Part shown: positions 47,301 to 59,690 of the stretch, one piece after another
Position numbering within the stretch: the first letter of the stretch is position 1
How the letters are laid out: each line of letters starts with the position of its first letter
Notes under the pieces: model-generated
Told to the model about the DNA's origin: nothing
The model's input: the letters and a program-made list of their open reading frames with translations, nothing else
The model's database searches: none
Made by a program: the position numbers and the translations under genes
NCBI GenBank assembly: GCA_027924585.1
Contig: BSBM01000260.1
Location: 14,831,001-14,895,000, forward strand
DNA from: Larix kaempferi
Lineage: Eukaryota; Streptophyta; Pinopsida; Pinales; Pinaceae
DNA length: 64,000 nucleotides
Direction: 5' to 3'

Positions 47301-48484
47301 AAACTGGAGACCAGTTCTCCTTCTGCTGAAGATAATTCCCAAACAGAGTTTGTGAATTTTCTCCCTTTTGCATAATTTTGAAAAAATTTTGTATTCTCAT
47401 CACCACACTGAAGCCAAATCGCCCTACTCTTCATTCTCCACATCTCTTCTCGCTCACACAGAATATCATTCCTTCGTCGTTCCCACTCCATCAGTTCGCC
47501 TTTCTGCTGATCATCCAGAAATCCCATCCCCAGACAATTAAGAATCCTATCAATATTCATCTCAGCAGCCCGCAGAGTCTGCTCATCAATCGCCCTCTTC
47601 TCATGAGCCCAGGAAATAGTGGCCTCTTTAATTCGCATAAGATTGTGTTGAAAGTGTGCCCCCGCATGCAATTGAGAATCATGAGGGCGATGAACCCACA
47701 GATCCTGAACCAGCTTAAGAAAATCCACCTCCTTCAGCCAGCTAGGATTGAATTTGAAAGGGCTAGGGGGTTTTTTCCTTCTACCACGTAGCTCCAGAAA
47801 GATGGGACAGTGATCAGATATCCCACCTGATCCGACCCACTGTCTGACAACATCAACACCCTGTGCCAATACATCGGCCACCAGAAACCTATCCAGTCTC
47901 TTAGCCACCCTGTGATCCCCAGTTCTCTTATTTCTCCAAGTCGGATTTAACTTGGGTGGTAAGATATCAAGCAGATCCTTCCTGGCAAATGCTTGTATGA
48001 AATAATTTGCTAAAGCATCCGGAACAGCCCTAGGCCCCCACACTTCAGAAATCCCCAGAGTAAGATTTAAGTCCCCACCCAAGATCACATCCTTACCATC
48101 AAACAGATCCATATCCAACAAGGAGTCCCAGAATCCCACCCTATTTAAATAGGGCCCGTAGATATTGAGAACAGTGATCATCCGACCGATCTCTGCATCC
48201 CAAACTTCCAAACCTATGCCAGAAGATATTCCCCAAGAACTATCACATCTGCAACACTTTACCTTCCATCCCGATGCCAGCCCGCCAGATCGCCCCCGAG
48301 CATCCACTCCAACAAACTTCCAACCTGGAAGCAAAGATTCTAAAGTCTGTACCACATCTACACTGCCACCCAAATTTTCTTGCAACAGTAAAACATCCGG
48401 TTGATTTAAGTCTACCAACATCCGAAGCGACGATTTTTTAATGGGACTCGCCAACCCACGACAGTTGAAAGACATAATTTTCAT
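44339..48484 (-). pseudogene. LINE-D ORF2: endonuclease, reverse transcriptase, zinc-binding, RNase H
   Basis: The ATG at 48484 gives MKIMSFNCRGLASP, and 1098 codons are open to TGA at 45188. Endonuclease residues are in place: Asn7, Glu36 (LLLQENLG), Asp138 and Asn140 (GGDLNL), and Ser-Asp-His 223-225. Polymerase motifs are IDLSKAFDRVSW, RGLRQGSPLSPLLF and catalytic FVDDILIF at about residue 693. After the TGA the same frame continues through a Cys/His motif (FCPLCREAEETIAHF). A frame change near 45070 leads to RNase H (YFDGAS, GGGVVLHKS) at 44655-45074, and a second change near 44700 restores the first frame for FGDSLLVINW and YRERNGMADQLSKVA, ending at 44339. Only a few lesions separate it from a full protein, which would nick DNA and copy the LINE RNA. 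Confidence 0.95.
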
Positions 48485-48597
48485 AATGAACCCCCATCCT
48501 GGGTTTTCACTGCTCTAAGCGCCCACTCAATAGAAGATTGTGTACCCATCACGAGATCCACTTTAGCCCGATCTTGAGCTTTAGACAATAGGGATCT

Positions 48598-50160
48598 TCA
48601 GCCCCGACCTTTCCCCCCAACACTATATGCCAAATCGTGAAGTCCCTTTCCCCCCGATCCAATGTTAGGTATCTCCCTACTGCGAAGAGCATAACGGATA
48701 TTTCTACCCTCAGAGCTGGTAGAGAATTTGGTGGACGTGTAAACTCCATCCTCCTCATTCAAACAACAAGTAGCAGCCGGACAAGGTAAGACCGTATGGG
48801 CAAGTGGTGTAGACCCAATCCTACCCCCCCCCAAATCAATAGTGTCATCAGATAAGGAAACAGGAGGAGATAAGAAATGAGACTTACCCGAGGGTTTCAT
48901 GGGTGAACCCCGTCGATTAATGGAACGCTCCGATAGCTTACTGGAAGTGACCCGAGTAGTAGGAGTCGCTGGAAACACCCCCTCATTAACAGGATCATCA
49001 CTCCCAATATTCTCCTTTCCATCGTTCACCAATGGAGGCAACAATGCCTCTGATCCATGACGCCCACATACATCCGATGTAACCACTGAATCAAAGATCA
49101 CCCCCCTGTCATTAGCAGACCCACTCCCATCATCCACCACCACCTGGGAGCTCGCCTTCGACAATGGATCTGCACCTACTTTAGCAACTGCACCGGACAG
49201 GGGCTTAAATGTCCGAAACGGTAAAGGGCAGCTGGCTACCAGATGTCCATGAACGTGGCAGCGGTGACACCTAAACGGCACACCCACATAATCCAGAATT
49301 TGAACATAGTCCCCTTCCTTTGATTTAACATTAATCTCAGCAGAGAGTCCCAGCCGAAGATCTATATTGACCAGTATCTTAGCCACCATGTAAATGCCAG
49401 TCTCAAGGAGGGAGGAATCAGAACACACATATTCACCAAGAAAATTTCCAATCTCAGCAAACCTCGTTTCATTCCAAAGATGCATGGGAAACCCAGGAAG
49501 CTTCACCCACATCGGTTCTTTAACAATCTTCTCCGATTTTGAATCGAAGAAGGGGGACCAACTCTTCAGAACAAGAGGGACACCCGACATCGACCAATGT
49601 CGTCTTAATACAGTGTCTACCTCCCCTTTGTTTTAAAAGATGAAGGAAAACCATCCTTTCGTCAATACCCTGACTTCAGGAGCTGATGACACATAATTCT
49701 TCCACTTCTCAGCTGCCCAACGCTGAAGGAAACCAGGACCAAATCTTATGCCCCGAACATGTCCAACCACAGCCGTGAGAGAGTAATCCTCCGCCTCTGC
49801 CATCGAAACATCCACCCCCAGCACTAACAGATCCTTCCTCTTCCGTTCTTTAACCGTCAGAGCTGATTTATTAAGTGTGTTAGCCTTTGCAGAAGGCCCA
49901 GTTCGAGGACCATGTAGGGATTCGACAATAGGTGAATATCCTTCACCACCCTTGGCATCCTTCACATGACCACAGGAAAATAAAGCCCTGGGAACGGGCC
50001 CAAAATTTTCCTCTGTCCCCCCGCCTGTCATGGAGGGACCAGACAAAAGCCCCGACCGCATCATCCCAGCAATGTTGTCACCATCAGCAAAAGTCACTCG
50101 GTCTCCTTCGCCAACCGAGGTGTGTTCCAAATATTTCATCATGCCAATCCCTAGCACCAA
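48598..50160 (-). pseudogene. LINE-D ORF1: DUF4283 and CCHC protein, one stop
   Basis: A single frame of about 520 codons runs from the ATG at 50160 to the stop at 48598, interrupted only by TAA at 49633-49635, right after KGWFSFIF. The DUF4283 fold spans this stop: it has WVKLPGFPMHLWNETRF and continues to the zinc knuckle PFRCHRCHVHGHLVASC at about 49240-49290. The long C-terminal tail is Ser/Pro/Gly-rich and low in structure, with an Arg-rich end (RYALRSREIPN). It binds LINE RNA in related elements. It precedes ORF2 by 113 bases. Confidence 0.9.
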
Positions 50161-50927
50161 TCAAGTAAACAGAACCGCTACCAGTTCAAGAACCCCAGAA
50201 AGATTAAAGAAACCCCAACACAAAAAGTGGCCGACCACCAATCCACAATCCCAGAGATCTGCAAATATCACCACGCTGCCCACATCGATCCTCACACAAC
50301 CCCCAATAAAATAAAGAACACCACCTGCAGCCCCTGTTAATTAGCAAGACCAGCCCACGTCGCTCCCCATCAAATGCTCCACATGTCACCAGAATTCAGA
50401 ATCCTACAATCAGCAAAGAATCCTTCATTCCAAATTTCAGGTTCATGAACCGACCAAATGAATCAAGGGATGCCAAAATGGTGTTGCCAATAACCCGGCA
50501 GGGAAGGCCACAAATGATAATGCCGAGAGGAGGGATACTAAGCAGGTAATTAATATTCCAGTCCCAACCTTAAATCCACTGCTGCAGGCATCCAAGAAAG
50601 GCAACCGCAGGGCCAATTCCGTATTTCTCAAAAGAATTTGAGTCAATCAACATTCCATCAAGGGTAATCAACAGATCATCGGAGAAGCTGCTCACGGCCA
50701 TCGATCGATTCTCCTGGATGGTCCATGACAGAAGTTGTAATTTCTTGAATCAAGTTCCATACAACTTGCAGCTCCAGCTTCCCGATCCCTTGCAAAACAG
50801 CTAGTTCACCAGAACCAAACCCGTGGCTATAAGAGGAATCGATACAAACAATCAATCCTCTGTGGGATTCAGCTAGTAATATACACCAGTAGCAATAAAC
50901 TCCATAGTCTAGCGTCTTATCTATGTG

Positions 50928-53260
50928 TTAGTCCTGAAGTCTTGTCATTTATGGACAGATTTTTCGACCGCAACCAAATACAAATCCGTCAACAAGATCA
51001 ATATAAAACAAATTTTACGACACTGTGGGGCACCTTTTCCTATCACATCATGCCATTTGGACTTAAGAATTTTGAATCCACATTTGAGCATGCCATGTCC
51101 TATGTATTTAATGCCTTGGATCATATCATCTTGGATTTCCTGAATGACCTCACGCCCAAATAAAAAAAATAGTTCAATCACCTTGTAGATTTGCGGATCA
51201 TCTTCTCATGATGTTAGCAGTACAATATACAATTAAACCCTCTTAAATGTATATTATGCATGACAACAAGATTCCTAATAGGGTTCTTTGTATTTCAAAC
51301 TGGGATCATCGTCAATCCCCTCAAAGTCTAATCCATCCTCGAGCTCCCCCCACCAAAAACTGAAAAGTAGTTGTAGAGCATTCAAGCAAATCCAACTTCC
51401 TTCATCGCTTCATCCCAGATTATGTTACACAAGCATAGGGATTTTTATGTCTTCTCAAGAAAGACGTCTTTCTTCTAGTGGGATAACTAAGCATAAAGGT
51501 CCTTCGAGACACTTAAAAAGGCTCTCACGTCAACTCCTCTCATATCCTTACCTAAATTTGAAAAGAATCTTATCCTTTATGTTTCAATGTCTCCATTTTC
51601 GGTCATTGGTGCTTTAGTTCAAAATGACGAATATCAGTGCAAACACATCATTTATACATTAGCAAGGCACTGGCAGGACCACCACTCAATTACAACCATG
51701 ATGAGAAGTTAGTGTTGGTCTTCATCCTCTTAGTACAAAAACTTTGACATGACATCTTGCTACATAAAACCACAGTGATTGCAAACTCTAACCCAATGCA
51801 ATACATTCTAGCTCAATGAATTATCAATGGTAAGTCTACTTCTTGGATCATCATTCTTTAGGAATCTGATCTAGAGTTTGTAACACCCAAAAGAAAAAAA
51901 ATCTTTGTCCCTCTTCAACCTCACTATTGATCTCTCGATTGTCATAGCAAGTTCCACTGTCAATGATCAATTTCCAAACGAACACTTGTTTATCCATACT
52001 ACTGAATATCCATGGTACAAAGATGTCTTGACATATATATGTACATAGAAATTGGCTTCCCATCTCTCACATGACTATTATCCCCGCATCCCTCACTGAG
52101 CCCTAATATCTCCTCATTGGAGAGATTTTCTATCATCATGAATCTGACACCATTTTGTGAGAGTGACTATCTCATAATGAGGCTAAGCAAGTCCTTAACG
52201 ATTTCCACATCGGTGCATGCAGAAGCCACTTATCATGGTTGAATATCGCCCAAAAAATTCTACGTGATGGCTACTTTTTCCCCTCACTCTTCAAAGATTG
52301 TATTCATGGCGTCAAATGGTTTGAAAACTACCAAATATTCTCTAGTAAAACAAGGGCCCTTCCAACCCCTTTGCACCTGGTCATCATTGTCGATCCCTTT
52401 TGCAAGTGAGGGATTGAATTCATGGAATGTTGGACCACATATTCTTAAGGACATAAGTAAATTTTCGTCATCATCAATTACTTTACCAATTAGGCCAAGA
52501 AAATGCTCACTTTTAACAACATCAACGCCACAATAGTTAGGTTCTTCTTTAACCACGTCATCACATGATTTGGCACACCCAAAAAATTGGTATCTGACAA
52601 TGGAACTCATTTCCAAAATGATATTTTCCAAGAGTCATTGTTCTTGTTGGGATTCACACATCAATTCTCCACCCCTTACTATCTACAAACTAATGAACAA
52701 GAATAAGTAGTCAATAAATTCCTCAAGACCATACTCCAAAGGACAACCAACAAGAACAAAACCAAGTGGAATCATATGTTATTTTTGGCACTATGGGATT
52801 ATATAATGTTTGTTAAGATTGCAACTAGATTCACTCCTTTCCTCCTCGTTCATGACGTCAATGTAATATTGACCATTGAGTTCTAAATACCTACTCTCCA
52901 AACTGTTGTGGAGCTACTACCCAATACTCCATCATTAGAAATGATATTCCTCACTTTAGAACACCTGGATGAGGAATTTCACACTTCATTACAACAAAAT
53001 TGAAGCCATGGAGTAATGTACCAAACCCCATTACAATCGCTGAGTTCATCCTCACATCTTTCACGGAGGTGATCTTGTTCCCATTTTCAATGCCAAGAAA
53101 GACAACAAACCAGGTCTTGGCAAGTTTGTCCCAATGTGGAAAGGCCCTTATATCATCAAACGATGTCTTCCCAAAGGAGCTTATGTGCCTTTTTTACCAG
53201 AGGGAGGCCTTCCCAACAACCCTATCAATGGGTTGTATTTGAAGAAATTATTTCCATAGT
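50928..53260 (+). pseudogene. Element B pol: partial RT, RNase H, integrase (heavily decayed)
   Basis: The reverse transcriptase fragment reads SFMDRFFDRNQIQIRQQDQ, HIMPFGLKNFESTFEHAMSY, then FLNDLT where YLDD would be, so the active-site Asp is lost. Its start is missing. The 51280-52130 region keeps only scraps of RNase H. Integrase is recognisable at 52195-53260: DFHIGACRSHLSW (zinc-binding His pair), IEFMECW with Glu where the first catalytic Asp is expected, VSDNGTHF with the second Asp intact, and NEQE with the Glu. The Cys pair of the zinc site is gone. It ends in a form of LYLKKLFP at TAG 53258, matching LYLKQYYP in element A. Confidence 0.75.
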
Positions 53261-53456
53261 TGTAAGACCGGGATGACCATTGGCCACATGAGAATTTCCA
53301 TAAAACAATCACAAACTGGAAGAAATCCCACTCACATCCTCCTTTGTCCCTTTCACTAAGCATAGTGTAGATCACATATCTTTATTTCTCCTTGTACGTT
53401 CTTTCTCTCAGTTTATACATAATGAATGATCCATGTTTTGTTTACTTTGCAGATGA

Positions 53457-53863
53457 CTTCCAATACAAATTGTTATGTCAGCTTCGCTAATGGTGTGATT
53501 CGTTGGTCGAAGAATATTGCATCTGTCGCTTGGGCCATTTATACCACGACGTAGGCACTCTACCACATAGGTGGTGCATGCCTCATTCCCACCACTAATA
53601 ACCGATTCGAGTATGATGTTTCCAGTGGATTATTGGTCGATGCCATCCATTTTTGCATTCAACATCTCTTCACACAATTTAACAATGTTTTTCGAGTATG
53701 TAATCCATGTCTCTTTCACAAGTTCCTCTGAGTGCAACTACTAGTCTGTTAGTTTGAACCATAACATTCATCCATGTCCCGAGAAGCACCAATGCATTTA
53801 TAGACCATATTGCTAATGAAGTAACGGGTTGGCATTTATTACATTGACAATACAACTTATCAA
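53457..53863 (+). pseudogene. Element B second RNase H ORF
   Basis: The ORF starts ATGACTTCCAATACAAATTG directly after tttactttgcag, a strong splice-acceptor-like sequence, 197 bases past the integrase stop. The frame reads YVSFANGVIRWSKNIASVAW, then TTNNRFEYDVSSGLLVDAI with the Glu region. The later part is eroded and carries several stops. FANG stands where element A has FMDG, so the first catalytic Asp is changed. Position and sequence match the separate ORF of element A at 35484. Confidence 0.65.
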
Positions 53864-54241
53864 TTAAGGCAAATAAAAATTATGTTCTTACCATACATTT
53901 ATGTTATAGTCATCATATATACATAAATTAAAACCATAAACACATATCATCACATATGTTGAAACACACATTAATCAAGAAAAACCATAAAATGGTGTGT
54001 GTGTGTGTGTGTATGTTTATAGAATGTACATCATCTGCCTCATTGGTCGTATATAAGAAAATCAACTTATGGGGGTAAATCAAAAACTCGCCTCTAATAG
54101 GCCGTATCAATACATATACAAAATAGGGTTCATTTCCCCATACAAAAAGGATCTCAAAGGATATACATCATGGAGCACCCCTTTTTGGAGGAGGAGGTGG
54201 CTCAAGCATCACCAAAGAGAGTACAACGTCCAAAGGATGTA
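53864..54241. other. Spacer between the second RNase H ORF and the antisense gene
   Basis: No gene. A (GT)n run of 20 bases lies at 53994-54013. The rest is AT-rich. Confidence 0.6.
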
Positions 54242-55204
54242 CTATTGGTCATGTTGTTGCCACTGGTGGTGGGGAGGAAATGACGCTACTCTCAGACAAT
54301 GGGATTTCCCAACAATGGAAATATGACACGTCAAAATGCACCACCCTAGTCCTACCCCTGCTGGGAGTTGCATGCACAGTACCATATATTTGTCATCCAA
54401 TTCGAAAAATGCATGCTTGTCAACTCCCTCAATTAGGATCGCCACTCGCCACTCTAATTCAATCAAATTTGCACCAGGATCACCCCCTTCCATACCAACA
54501 CCATCTACCTACTCCCCCTCCTCTCATTGGTGCCTCCATTGACTCTTCTGTGCAAGGGGGGACTTTGTCACAGTAGGTACCCCTGAAGGTCATACAAGTC
54601 CAACATCTACACCAAAAAAAACACATACAACACCCATTAATTTCATATATGCATAATCATCAATAAGTTACATGTGTGTAAATAAAATAAAAGCATGTAC
54701 ATGAACATGGAAAAGAGACGCTCACCTCTAGCATCCCACCCCTCACGACCATGTCGGGGAAAATCAAGATCATGGCGATAATCCATACCGCACCATGGAT
54801 ATCATTTGATGATACCAATCTGTTGTCACCAGTCCCATACCAACAGGTAATGGAGTGTGAAGACATGCCCAACCTCTCCACCTCTATCCCTAGGCATCAC
54901 CCTACCCCATAAATCCTTACAAGAATCCCTCGTCCCCCTCACTTGCACCACCATAGCTAGACCAAGTGATGGAATCCTCTCAAAGAAATAGGAACACAGG
55001 ATGCTACCAAACATAAATGTTTGTGTTCCTCCACGATGACCTTGTTCATTGGGGCACATATCTTGACCAACAACATTTGTGCCCAAGCAACCTAGGCCCC
55101 TGCCAACACCCTCTCCAACAAGAGAAATTGACCCCCATAAATCAGGTGGGTCGTCATCACCCCCAACACCCTAATCATGAAAATTGCAACTTCCCTCAAA
55201 GTCA
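54242..55204 (-). pseudogene. Element B antisense gene: mobile-domain-like protein with a probable intron, 5' truncated
   Basis: Minus-strand coding from about 55204 reads LREVAIFMIRVLGVMTTHLI and LLERVLAGA. After a frame change near 55035 it continues MFGSILCSYFFERIPSLG, RDRGGEVGHVF and YPWCGMDYRHDLDFPRHG. These align with FASILCSFFFDRVSGLS, GGGKVPSPYNHDF and YPYEGINFCGDRDMPLP of the element A antisense gene. GTGAGC at about 54726 and a T-rich tract with TAG at 54607 delimit an intron of about 119 nt at the same position, within one base, as in A. Exon 2 holds MEGGDPGANLIELEWRVAIL and more, a helical-looking stretch ending at 54242. The N-terminal mobile-domain signature is missing because the element is cut at about 55218. 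Confidence 0.6.
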
Positions 55205-55257
55205 AGTCCAATAAAAACTAAGATAAAGGAACAAAAATTAATTATGAATCTCGAACC

Positions 55258-58200
55258 ATGTCCTATCAACATAAAGGTAAGAAGGTAAAATTCTTTAATG
55301 ATGAAACTAGCTCTTCTTCTAAAATTAATGTTAAATCACGCAGGAAGAAACATAACTATTCCAGCGACAGTGGTGATAGTGAATACCATTCTAAAAATAG
55401 AAAGTGCAAACCATACAAAGAGATTTCTGGAGAGTTTAAGAAGATAAACCCCAACTTTTAATGGAGAAACAGAAAAAGGAGAGGAAGCCGAAGCATGGTT
55501 GTTAGGTATGAATAAATATTTTCAAATATACAACTATTCAAGCTAGTTAAAAGCTAAAATGGAAATCTATAATCTGACTGGAAAAGCCGACATCTGGTGG
55601 CAAGATATAAAACGAGTAAAAGGCATAAAAGAGAAACGCATAAATTGGAGTACTTTTAAAAGGTATTTTAAAAAGAAATTTCTGTCAGAACAGTATTATG
55701 AAGAACGAGCTAAAGAATTCTACGATTTAAAGTTAGGTTCCATGAACATGAAGGAATTAAGCAGCAAATTTCTAAGTTTATTGAGATATGTGCCTTACAT
55801 TACTGATGAAAAACCCCAAGGTACAGAGGATTTTGAGTTGCCTACCTTTTCATATAAAGGACATAATTGAGTATGATGACCCTAAGACCCTTGAAGAGGC
55901 CATGAGAAAGGAAAATTTCTGTTATGAACAGAACAGAAAAAGGGAAAGCATACCTGGCTAGAAGGGTAAAAGGCCCAATAATTTTGAACAAAGAAAGAAA
56001 ATTTTTACATTTAATCAAAATTTTGGAAACAATAACTCTCGTAACTTTTCTAACAGAAAATTTCAAGGAAATAATCCAAGAGGCAATACACAACAAAACT
56101 TTACAGCTGCAAGAAACAAAGACTTGCCTAATAATTATGCTAGAAACAATGAACAAAAGGAACTTGTAAAATGTTGGGAATGTCAGGGGCCTCACTATGC
56201 ATCAAGTTGTCCTAACAAGAAAAGAACTGTCAACAACATCTATACAGTGCAGGAAGAGGAAACAGTTGGTGACTTAGCAAGGGAAATGCCCAGGATCAAT
56301 ATAGCCTTGGAAAACAGACAGGCTGATCATCAAACTTCAATGGTTTAAGTAGAAGGTATGCTGAAAGATAAACCCATCTCTATTTTAATTGATCCAGGAG
56401 CTAGCCTAAGTTATGTATCTCCAAGTATAGTGGAAAAATGTAAATTCCAAGTAAAAATCTTGAAAAATCTTGAAGAAAGGTAGTTGATTTTGTTAAAGAT
56501 TGTGATTTACTTATGAATCAGTTTAGAACACAAGTAAAATTGAATGTATTACCATTAGGATCTTATGATGTCTTAATCGGAATGGATTGGCTGGAAAAGC
56601 ATAGGGTAGTTCTGAATTGTTTTGAAAAGACATTTACATGCTTGAATGATAAAGGAGAAATAAAAACAGTAAAAGGAATCCCTAGAAAAACTACAGTTAG
56701 ACAGATTTCTACTTTGCAAGTGAAAAAGGATGTATGAAAAGGGTGTAAAATGTTTGATGTAAATGTAATTAATGATGAACACACAACTAAAGAAGATAAG
56801 TTGAAACTTGAAGACATACCAATCCTAAGAGACTATTCATATGTATTCAGGGAAGAAATTCCAGGATTACCTCCGAAAAGAGAATTGGACTTCACCATTG
56901 AGCTAGTACTGAGTGCGGTACCAAACTCAAAAGCTCCTTACTAGATGAACATCCTAGAGATTAACGAATTAAAATCACAGTTAAAAGTATTAATAGATAA
57001 AAACTACATAATACCAAGTGTGTCTCCTTGGGGAGCACCGGTCATTTTCGTTAAAAAGAAGGACGTTACCTTGCGTTTATGCATAAACTATCGTCAACTA
57101 AATAAAATGACGATTAAAAAACAGATATACTTTGCCCCGCATAGATGATCTGTTTGATTAAGTACGCGGAGCGACGATATTTTCGAAATTCGACTTGAGA
57201 TCAGGGTATCATCAAGTCAGAATTAAAGATGAGGATATCTTTAAAACTGCTTTTAGAACTCGTTACGGGCATTACGAATTTGTAGTTATGCCTTTTGGGC
57301 TAACTAGCAGTTTTCATGTGTCTAATGAATAATGTTTTACATAAGTATTTGGATAAGTTTGTAATTGTTTTCATTGACGACATTTTAATTTACTCAAAGA
57401 CTAAGGAAGAACATGACGAACACTTACGAATAATTTTACAAGTCTTAAGAGAACATCAACTGTATGCAAAATTTAGTAAGTGTGAATTTTTCAAAGATAA
57501 AATACAATACTTAGGTCATGTGATATCCAAGGATGGAATCGCAGTTGACCCTGATAAAATAATAGCAATTAACGAATGGCATGTCCCTAATGATGTAACC
57601 GGTGTACTATCATTTATGGGAATCACAGGTTACTACAAAAAATTTATAGAAGGATTCTCAAGAATCGCAAATCCTATAACCTCTTTACATAAAAAGGGGA
57701 AGAAATTTGTTTCGGATCAAAAGTGTGAAGAAATTTTTAAGAAATTGAAAGAACTGTTAACTACTGCACCTATTCTAAAAATTGCAAACCCAAACAAGGA
57801 CTTTGTTGTTTGCACTGATGCATGCAATGACGGCCTTTGCGGGGTCTTAACACAAGAAGGTCACGTAATAGTGTATGAGTCAAGAAAGATGAAAATTCAT
57901 GAAAAGAATTACGCTACCTATGATTTAGAGTTGACTGCCATGATACATGCTTTAAATATGTGGCATCATGATCTAATTGGTAGAATTTTTTTATTAATGA
58001 CTGATAATAAAGGTTTAAAATATTTGTTGGATCAACGAAATCTGAACGCAAGGCAAGCTAGGTGGTTAGCTTTCCTTAGCGAATTTGATTTTGAGATCAA
58101 ACACATAAATGGAAAAGAGAATAAGGTGGTTGATGCCTTAAGCAGAAATGCAAAATTAAATTTTATGGCACCAGTCAGCACTTACAAAACATGTTTAGAA

Positions 58201-59626
58201 AATCAAATTGATGAAGGGATAAGATTGGATGAAAATTACCAAAAATTACAAGAAAAGGTTGCTGAAAATATGTCTGAAAAATTAATAACAGATTATAGTC
58301 TAAATGAAAAAGGTATAATGTTGTATAAAAATAGACGGTATGTACCAAATGTACCTGAAGTTAAGCTGCTGATTTTAAATGAAATACATAAAATTCCTTA
58401 TTCAAGACATCTAGGTTACCATAAGATGATAACAATGTTAAGAAATGATTATTTCTGGCCAAATATGAAGAATGAGGTCGTTCAATACATAGCTAGGTGC
58501 ATTGAATGTCAGCAAGTTAAAGCTGAGCATCAACACCCAGCTGGTTTATTACAGCCATTGCCCATTCCACACTGGAAGTGGGAAATAATCAGCATTGATT
58601 TTATAACTGGTTTACCTAAAATCAGAAACAAAATGATTCAATAATGGTAGTAGTAGATAAGCTTAGTAAAGCAGCTCATTTCATACTTGTTAAAACCACT
58701 TAGTGGGCTGCTAGCATTGCTAAATTTTTTATGAAGCAAGTCTTTCGTTGCATGAAATTCCTAAAGTCATAATTTATGATAGAGACTCTAAATTTACGGG
58801 AAACTTCTGGAAGTCTTTGTTTAAACGTTTGGATACTACATTAAATTTCAGTACATCTTTTCATCTGCAAACAGACGGACAGACAAAAAGGGTAAATCGG
58901 ATTCTTGAAGATATGTTAAGAATGTATGTTAGAGATCAGCCAAGTAAATGGGAGGATTATCTGCACTTAGTTGAATTCGCTTATAACAACCATTATCAAG
59001 CTTCAGCTAAACTTAGTCCATTTGAAATTCTGTATGGTAGAAAGTGTAATACTCCTATTGCATGGAGTAACCCAATAGATAGGTTGATGTTAGGACCTGA
59101 GTTATTGAAAGAAATGGAACTAAGAATGAAACAGGTACAAGGCAATCTGAAAATTGCACAAGATAGACAGAAGAGTCATGCAGATCTCAAAAGAAATCAG
59201 AAAGAGTTTCAGGTTGGTGAGCATGTTTTCATCAAGGTAAAACCCAAAAAGAGTTCCTTAAAGTTAGGGAGTTGTGCTAAATTAGCACAAGGGTATTGTG
59301 GACCCTTTGAAATACTGTCAAGGGTTGGACCAGTGTCATACCAGTTGGCCTTGCCATTGAATCTTAAAGTACATAATGTCTTTCATATTTCTATTTTGAA
59401 AAAGTACGTACATGATGCTACTCATGTGATCAATTGGAATGATGTACAGGTGGAACCCGAAGGAGATTTTCTGGTGGAATCGGATTCTATCCTCGACAAG
59501 AGGGAAATTTTACTTCGGAATCGCACCATTGGACAAGTAAAGGTGCAATGGAAGCACCTTAGTCCAGATGAAGCAACCTGTGAATTAGAAAGTAATATGC
59601 GGGTGGCATATCCAATTCTTTTCTAG
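55258..59626 (+). pseudogene. Tekay/Del-like gag-pol polyprotein (decayed)
   Basis: Gag: MSYQHKGKKVKFFND (an internal Met compared with the second copy), capsid YNLTGKADIWWQDIKRV at about 55565, knuckle CWECQGPHYASSC at about 56173. Protease: ILIDPGASLSYVSPS (about 56380), D-P-G replacing D-S-G. Reverse transcriptase: [26 protein letters not shown], then catalytic FIDDILIYSK (about 57372), with frame breaks near 57140 and 57310. RNase H: VCTDACNDGLCGVL. Integrase: HLGYHKM, CIECQQ, IISIDFITGLP with the first Asp, a stop near 58642, IYDRDSKFTG with Asp and TKRVNRILE with Glu. The chromodomain-like tail ends AYPILF and TAG at 59624. One frame stays open from 57316 to 58644. Confidence 0.92.
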
Positions 59627-59677
59627 GAAGGCTCAGAGGATGATGAATAAACTAACATCGAGGACGATGTTGAACTT

Positions 59678-59690
59678 AAGAGGGGGTGTG
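59678..59690 (+). other. Polypurine tract of the Tekay-like element
   Basis: aagagggggtgtg sits directly before the LTR start TGTCACATACCC. The preceding catcgaggacgatgtt resembles the sequence before the purine tract of element N. Confidence 0.85.

Larger units (their letters stand above)
44074..50916 (-). mobile_element. LINE-D: nearly intact plant L1-type element with target duplication
   Basis: The sequence TTATCTATGTGTT occurs at 44061-44073 and again at 50917-50929, flanking the element. Next to the left copy is a T run, the poly(A) tail read from the other strand. This is the signature of target-primed insertion; the last two Ts may belong to the tail, so the duplication is 11-13 bp. 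Inside are a 5' UTR (50161-50916), ORF1, a 113-bp gap, ORF2 and a short 3' UTR (44074-44338). Damage is limited to one stop in ORF1 and, at the end of ORF2, one stop and two frame changes. It is the best-preserved LINE here and inserted to the left of the Tat-like element B remnant. Confidence 0.93.
50917..55218 (+). mobile_element. Element B: truncated Tat-like element related to A
   Basis: It contains part of the reverse transcriptase, the connection and RNase H region, integrase, a second RNase H ORF and an antisense mobile-domain-like gene, in the same order as element A but much diverged. Its left side is bounded by the LINE-D target duplication; the sequence left of LINE-D (before 44061) does not look like its missing 5' half. 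On the right, the antisense gene is cut at about 55218, where gag of the Tekay-like element begins without an LTR. No LTR was recognised. Confidence 0.65.

Noticed and set aside
45517-48404. Plus-strand ORFs opposite LINE-D ORF2
   Set aside because: They are shadows of the minus-strand ORF2, which has all LINE motifs.
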